DNA from: JAEHDI01 sp035455185
Lineage (GTDB): Bacteria > Acidobacteriota > Terriglobia > Bryobacterales > Bryobacteraceae
Assembly: GCA_035455185.1 (NCBI GenBank)
Contig: DATIFQ010000030.1
Coordinates: 1 to 9,396 of the forward strand
Length of the DNA: 9,396 bases
Direction of reading: 5' to 3'
Shown here: positions 6,698 to 9,396 of the stretch, piece after piece
How positions within the stretch are numbered: the first letter of the stretch is position 1
How the letters are laid out: each line of letters starts with the position of its first letter
Program-made: the position numbers and the translations under genes
The notes under the pieces: generated by a model
Seen by the model: the letters and a program-made list of their open reading frames with translations, nothing else
Databases searched by the model: none
Told to the model about the DNA's origin: nothing

Positions 6698-7276
6698 ATG
6701 AAGATTCTCACAGTCTTGGTATTTGTTTCCACGAGCGTGCTGTTTGCGCAAGGTACTCCGGCTGACCGGCCCATGGGTCCTCGGCCCCTGCGGGGTCCGG
6801 TCGCCACGGATGAAGTTAAGGCGTACCTGAACCTCGAGCAAGCCCAAGTCGACCAGCTTGTCCAGCTTCGCAAGGACGAGAGGGACGAAATGAAGGCTGT
6901 CTTCGAGAAGATTACCGAGAACCGGAAGGCCCTGCGGGAGGCGCTTCAGTCAACCAGTCCCGATGCCTCCACGCTCGGTAACCTGTTGATCGATATGCAA
7001 AAGCTGCGGAAACAGATCCGCGAAACGAATGAAAACTACCATACGAAGGCGCTCGCCGTGCTGAAGGAGGAGCAGAAGTCGAAACTCGCCGAACTGGAAG
7101 CGGCAGCGAAGCTCCGTCCGGTCATCGGCCAGGCGCACGGCCTCAACCTGCTACTGCCGCCTGCGCAGGAAGCGCGGGATGAAGTCATGGTCGGCGGTGA
7201 AGGCGCCGGCTTCGGACCCATGGGGATGGGGATGCGTATGCGTAGGTTCGGAGCCGTGGGCCGGCCACGCCGTTGA
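6698..7276 (+). CDS. Spy/CpxP-like periplasmic protein, 192 aa
   Basis: ATG 6698 follows AAAGGAGA and gives the signal peptide MKILTVLVFVSTSVLFA, likely cut before QG; the in-frame GTG at 6677 would place this ribosome site inside the gene. The mature protein is mostly charged helix (about 38-140). LNLEQAQVDQL (45-55) and LKEEQKSKLAELE (122-134) stand where Spy/CpxP-type proteins carry their two LTxxQ-like motifs, and the spacing of about 75 residues fits that family, whose members act as periplasmic chaperones or stress/metal sensors. The tail (about 165-192) is Gly/Met/Arg-rich with a Met cluster GFGPMGMGMRM, which could bind soft metals such as copper; that is inference. The gene stands alone, with a 10-bp hairpin 24 bases after its stop. 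The family call is good; the exact role is unknown. Confidence 0.75.
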   Translation: MKILTVLVFVSTSVLFAQGTPADRPMGPRPLRGPVATDEVKAYLNLEQAQVDQLVQLRKDERDEMKAVFEKITENRKALREALQSTSPDASTLGNLLIDMQKLRKQIRETNENYHTKALAVLKEEQKSKLAELEAAAKLRPVIGQAHGLNLLLPPAQEARDEVMVGGEGAGFGPMGMGMRMRRFGAVGRPRR

Positions 7277-7300
7277 GGCCCCCTTCGTGTAAGCCTGCCC

Positions 7301-7327
7301 AGCCTGCCGGTCGAGCGCCGGCAGGCT
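7301..7327 (+). terminator. Hairpin terminator after the Spy-like gene
   Basis: AGCCTGCCGG (7301-7310) pairs perfectly with CCGGCAGGCT (7318-7327) across a seven-base loop. It starts 24 bases after the stop codon and is followed by TAATT rather than a pure T run. Confidence 0.6.
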
Positions 7328-7365
7328 TAATTCCTGTAAATTCGGAAGAAGTGCCAAGAAAGGCG

Positions 7366-7395
7366 GAAGCCCCGGGTCTGGGGGCCCGGGGCTTC
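7366..7395 (-). terminator. Strong GC hairpin, possible terminator for adk
   Basis: GAAGCCCCGGG (7366-7376) and CCCGGGGCTTC (7385-7395) form a perfect 11-bp stem with an eight-base loop. On the minus strand it is followed by CGCCTTTCTT, a weak T-rich tail, which fits an end for adk transcripts about 210 bases past the adk stop. It may work in both directions. Confidence 0.42.
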
Positions 7396-7605
7396 ACTCA
7401 GAGGGGCTAGCGACGAGCTGGGACTCGTCGCCGGGGATGCTATAAGTCAATGACGACTTACATTTGCTACTATCTGAAGCATTTTGCCTGCCAAAGACCG
7501 CATGCTGCATCTAATAGACTTACCCATCTGAAACTGACTTGGAGTGCCTGTGGCCGGTGGGTCTTTTCGCAAGGGTGAGGACATTCCCGCACCCAAGCCC
7601 AGTCC

Positions 7606-8280
7606 TCATCCGCGGCGAGGCTCGCCAGCATGCGCCAGCGCTGGCTCGATCACTTGCTCGATCTCCGCATGGATCTCTGCCGGCGTACGGTCACCCTCGA
7701 TCCGGTGAAAATCGCGGGTTGCATAGAAGTCCACCAGCGGCCCGGTCGCCTCGTGGTACGCTTTCAGCCGCGCCAGAATCGTCTGCTCATTGTCGTCCTC
7801 ACGCTGGATCAGAGGAGTCCCGTCGTTATCGCACACACCCGCATGGCGAGGCGGCTGGTGGAGCAGGTTGTAGATCGCGCTGCATGTAGGACACTGCCGG
7901 CGCGACGTGATCCGAGCTACCAGAACCGAATCCGGAACGTCGAGGTAGATCACCGTCGGAGCGGGAAGCCTCTGCTCCTCCAGTAATCGGTCCAGAAACT
8001 CGGCCTGCGCCTTGGTTCTCGGGTAGCCGTCGAGGATGAACCCGTTTCGGCAGTCATCCTGACTCAATCGGCCGGCAACCATCTGGTTGACGATCTCGTC
8101 GCTCACCAGACCGCCACTGCGCAGAATCTCGCAGGCAAGCTTGCCAATCTTCGTGCCGGCCTTGCATTCCGCGCGAAAAATCTCACCGGTCGAAATCGAC
8201 GGAACACCCATCGACCGTGCCATGGAGACCGCTTGGGTTCCCTTGCCGCATCCAGGCGGACCGAATAGCAGAATGACCAT
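7606..8280 (-). CDS. adk: Adenylate kinase, 224 aa, zinc-type LID
   Basis: Catalyses ATP + AMP to 2 ADP in the cytoplasm. The P-loop GPPGCGKGT is at residues 7-15 (Lys13). The AMP site has STGEIFR with Arg36 and DGYPRT with Arg88, at the same positions as in E. coli Adk, and Arg123 is also kept. The LID (about 125-162) carries Cys130, Cys133, Cys150 and Asp153, the CxxC...CxxD zinc set known from Gram-positive enzymes such as B. subtilis. Arg160 and Arg171 close the active site. Length fits the long bacterial type. ATG 8280 has AAGGAGAG with the GGAG core five bases away. Two small departures are seen: GEIF in place of GDML and DGYPRT in place of DGFPRT. The gene stands alone here, not beside secY or ribosomal protein genes, so it may be a relocated or second copy. 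The function call is firm. Confidence 0.95.
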   Translation of the reverse strand: MVILLFGPPGCGKGTQAVSMARSMGVPSISTGEIFRAECKAGTKIGKLACEILRSGGLVSDEIVNQMVAGRLSQDDCRNGFILDGYPRTKAQAEFLDRLLEEQRLPAPTVIYLDVPDSVLVARITSRRQCPTCSAIYNLLHQPPRHAGVCDNDGTPLIQREDDNEQTILARLKAYHEATGPLVDFYATRDFHRIEGDRTPAEIHAEIEQVIEPALAHAGEPRRG

Positions 8281-8371
8281 GTTCTCTCCTTGGGCAACGA
8301 TCGTACCGGCTCAAAACGCACAGAAAAGAATAAATAAGGCCCTTTGCTCGGATTCGATGCCCTAGTTTGAG

Positions 8372-8399
8372 ACTATCCTATCCGAAACTGAACAGTCAA
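8372..8399 (-). promoter_or_regulatory. Sigma-70-like promoter for adk
   Basis: On the minus strand TTGACT (8399-8394) is followed after 16 bases by GATAGT (8377-8372): five of six and four of six matches to the -35 and -10 consensus. The start would fall near 8365, giving adk a leader of about 85 bases. Confidence 0.45.
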
Positions 8400-8574
8400 G
8401 GCAGCCGCGCGCCCACGCACTCCCTTTCATTCGCGGGCATTCCGTTCTGTGGGGGATTTCACGCAGAATGCTGCCCGCTCGGGGCGGTGTGCCTCAGATT
8501 CGTCTCAACGGCATTAGTCTTGAGGCTGGAAAGAGCCCTACTGTCTAGCACTTGCGAGTGGTGCTCGTAACTCC

Positions 8575-8594
8575 GCAATTGGAATCACAATTGC
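8575..8594 (+). repeat. Inverted repeat before the ferredoxin gene, possible operator or leader hairpin
   Basis: GCAATTG (8575-8581) and CAATTGC (8588-8594) are perfect seven-base inverted repeats around six bases. They end 23 bases before the ferredoxin ATG, just ahead of its ribosome site. It could be a dimeric repressor site or an RNA hairpin in the leader. Confidence 0.4.
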
Positions 8595-8617
8595 CTCTTC
8601 CCATTGCAGAGGATACT

Positions 8618-8869
8618 ATGGCTTACGTTATCGTTGATACCTGCACAAAGGACAAACTCTGCATTGAGGCCTGCCCGGTGGACTGCATTCATCCGAAGGA
8701 AGACGAGCCAAAATTCGAGGGAGTGCCGCAACTCTTCATTCAACCCGAAGAGTGCATCGATTGTGGCGCCTGCGTGCCGGTGTGTCCGACGAACTCAATC
8801 TACGTTCTCGACGAGCTCCCCGCCAACCTGGCGCAGTTCGCGGAGAAAAATGCGGCCTACTACGCCTGA
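8618..8869 (+). CDS. Dicluster ferredoxin, 83 aa, Asp replacing one cluster cysteine
   Basis: A small cytoplasmic electron carrier with two Fe-S clusters. ATG 8618 follows AGAGGA by four bases. The first half reads CTKDKLCIEACPVDC (Cys9, Asp12, Cys15, Cys19, Cys23), the second CIDCGACVPVCP (Cys46, 49, 52, 56). In the usual two-cluster layout, Cys46, 49, 52 and 19 hold one [4Fe-4S] cluster, while Cys9, Cys15, Cys56 and position 12 hold the other. Position 12 is Asp, as in the CxxDxxC site of Pyrococcus furiosus ferredoxin, so this cluster may be [3Fe-4S] or Asp-ligated [4Fe-4S]. Cys23 is an extra cysteine, also present in FdxA-type 7Fe ferredoxins. The C-terminus (YVLDELPANLAQFAEKNAAYY) resembles FdxA but stops earlier. 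The gene is divergent from adk. No redox partner is nearby. The family call is firm. Confidence 0.93.
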   Translation: MAYVIVDTCTKDKLCIEACPVDCIHPKEDEPKFEGVPQLFIQPEECIDCGACVPVCPTNSIYVLDELPANLAQFAEKNAAYYA

Positions 8870-8926
8870 GATTGGGTGCTCGCCGTTTCTTTCTTAAGCC
8901 TTATTTTTCAGTGAGTTGCAGCTTCC

Positions 8927-8955
8927 GTGGCGCATCTGTTCCCAAGATGCGTCAC
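8927..8955. terminator. Bidirectional terminator hairpin between convergent genes
   Basis: GTGGCGCATCT (8927-8937) pairs with AGATGCGTCAC (8945-8955) over 11 pairs, one of them G-U, with a seven-base loop. On the plus strand a T-rich stretch (TTGCTTCTTTGCTTTG) follows. It lies 57 bases after the ferredoxin stop and includes the stop codon of the winged-helix gene, so it probably ends both. Confidence 0.5.
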
Positions 8956-9200
8956 AGTTGCTTCTTTGCTTTGTGCGGAAGGGTGATGTAGCTGGCGCCA
9001 AAGTAGCTGTAAACACAGCGGCCCGAATCGATCAACTGGTGGATGGCTCGTCGGCAATTGTCCTTCGAGCACCTCTCTCCGAACCTCTCCATCATCATTT
9101 GCGTGAGATCCCCCGCCTTCAAGTAGCGCTTACCCTGCTGCTGGCCCACCACGCGGTAGATTTCATGGGCAAGGGTTTCGATAGAGACCTCATTATTCAT
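8952..9200 (-). CDS. Small winged-helix-like protein, 82 aa
   Basis: I do not recognise a named family. The predicted layout is helix (about 5-20, ETLAHEIYRVVGQQ), helix (29-40, AGDLTQMMMERF), helix (45-60, SKDNCRRAIHQLIDSG) and a beta hairpin (61-75, RCVYSYFGASYITLP). This order, with a polar/basic third helix and a two-strand wing, fits a winged helix-turn-helix DNA-binding domain filling the whole protein. There is no signal peptide or membrane span. The start at ATG 9200 has AAGG ten bases away; the space between is filled by a 12-bp perfect palindrome, which suggests autoregulation. The gene converges on the ferredoxin gene and shares its terminator hairpin. It could instead bind RNA or a protein; the DNA-binding role is inferred from shape alone. 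Confidence 0.65.
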   Translation of the reverse strand: MNNEVSIETLAHEIYRVVGQQQGKRYLKAGDLTQMMMERFGERCSKDNCRRAIHQLIDSGRCVYSYFGASYITLPHKAKKQL

Positions 9201-9212
9201 GGTCTTAAGACC
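9201..9212. promoter_or_regulatory. 12-bp perfect palindrome at the start codon of the winged-helix gene
   Basis: GGTCTTAAGACC is its own reverse complement and touches the ATG at 9200. With no spacer it suits a dimeric DNA-binding protein better than an RNA hairpin. A protein bound here would cover the ribosome-site region and the likely transcription start of the gene. Confidence 0.45.
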
Positions 9213-9324
9213 TTTTTATCCTTAATTACCATGGCCGTGTTTGCAAGCCGTGGGCCAAAGCGCCGGGTAGGAGTGGCTCCACGGCCGAATTAGCGGTAAG
9301 CTGCAAGTGAGAGGGATCAACGGC

Positions 9325-9396
9325 GTGAAGCACGTTGTAGGCGCGGCGATGTTCGTAGCGGCCAGTGCATGCATGTTCGCCCAGCAGCGAGGCGCT
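9325..9396 (+). CDS. Exported protein, N-terminus only (24 codons)
   Basis: GTG 9325 opens a frame that runs to the window edge and reads MKHVVGAAMFVAASACMFA then QQRGA: a short basic start, a hydrophobic core and a cut site before QQ, a typical Sec signal peptide. GAGAGGGA lies eight bases before the start. ATG 9349 in the same frame would remove most of the signal and is less likely. The gene diverges from the winged-helix gene. The mature protein lies outside the window, so no function can be given. Confidence 0.65.
   Translation, partial: MKHVVGAAMFVAASACMFAQQRGA

Larger units (their letters stand above)
7277..7605. other. 329-base gap between convergent genes, rich in hairpins
   Basis: No protein-like frame is present. 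Four perfect inverted repeats stand in a row: 7301-7327, 7366-7395, 7410-7431 (GCGACGAG/CTCGTCGC, loop CTGGGA) and 7443-7460 (TAAGTC/GACTTA). A fifth, looser one (TGAGGAC/GTCCTCA, 7576-7582 with 7602-7608) overlaps the adk stop codon. From 7461 to 7575 I see nothing definable. Confidence 0.6.
8281..8617. other. 337-base divergent control region between adk and the ferredoxin gene
   Basis: No protein-like frame is seen. It holds a sigma-70-like promoter for adk near 8372-8399 and, close to the ferredoxin start, a foldable stretch at 8525-8594 with small hairpins (GGCT/AGCC, AGCAC/GTGCT) and the GCAATTG inverted repeat. The middle (about 8400-8520) shows nothing I can name. Confidence 0.55.

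Noticed and set aside
7277..7605. The hairpin row considered as a CRISPR array or tRNA cluster
   Set aside because: The stems differ from each other in sequence and spacing, with no repeated unit, and there is no tRNA-type T-loop or anticodon arm.
8367..8570. 67-codon plus-strand frame between adk and the ferredoxin gene
   Set aside because: It starts inside the predicted adk promoter, lacks a ribosome site and has a Cys/Ser-rich composition unlike the real genes nearby.

Overview
The window looks like a chromosomal stretch of a GC-rich Gram-negative soil-type bacterium, most likely an acidobacterium of the Solibacter/Bryobacter kind. This is an inference from style, not from a marker gene: several exported proteins (Tat, lipoprotein and Sec signals), a very large mutarotase-like/TPR protein, a Spy/CpxP-like protein and a small dicluster ferredoxin, all in short, mostly single-gene transcription units. 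There is no ribosomal RNA, no tRNA, no transposase, no CRISPR array and no phage gene that I can see.

Layout. (1) 1-184, minus: N-terminus of a Tat-exported PHP/amidohydrolase-like metal hydrolase, cut by the window edge. (2) 230-1849, plus, divergent from it across 45 bp: a 539-residue lipoprotein with a transglutaminase-like Cys-His-Asp core. (3) 1850-2300: a 451-base gap with an extended -10 promoter, a hairpin plus T7 terminator and a predicted three-way-junction RNA fold. (4) 2301-2645, plus: a small secreted mono-haem cytochrome c, probably started at TTG. (5) 2725-6003, minus, convergent with the cytochrome: a 1092-residue secreted DUF5107-like plus TPR protein, preceded on the same strand by (6) an unrecognised 93-residue ORF at 6154-6435. 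(7) 6698-7276, plus: a Spy/CpxP-like periplasmic protein. (8) 7277-7605: a gap with a row of perfect hairpins between two convergent genes. (9) 7606-8280, minus: adenylate kinase with a zinc-type LID. (10) 8618-8869, plus: a dicluster ferredoxin with Asp in place of one cluster cysteine. (11) 8952-9200, minus: an 82-residue winged-helix-like protein whose start codon abuts a 12-bp perfect palindrome. (12) 9325 to the end, plus: the signal peptide of a further exported protein.

How the genes work together. The window is not one pathway. Genes mostly face each other or face away, so each is probably controlled alone; the exception may be the 93-residue ORF and the DUF5107/TPR gene, which lie in the same direction 150 bp apart. 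Core metabolism is represented by adenylate kinase and ferredoxin. The rest is cell-envelope function: cytochrome, Spy-like protein, transglutaminase-like lipoprotein, Tat hydrolase and TPR protein. I see no clear undescribed defence or mobile system. The points most worth a second look are the structured leader before the cytochrome, the palindrome at the start of the winged-helix gene, the Asp-ligand ferredoxin and the hairpin row after adk.
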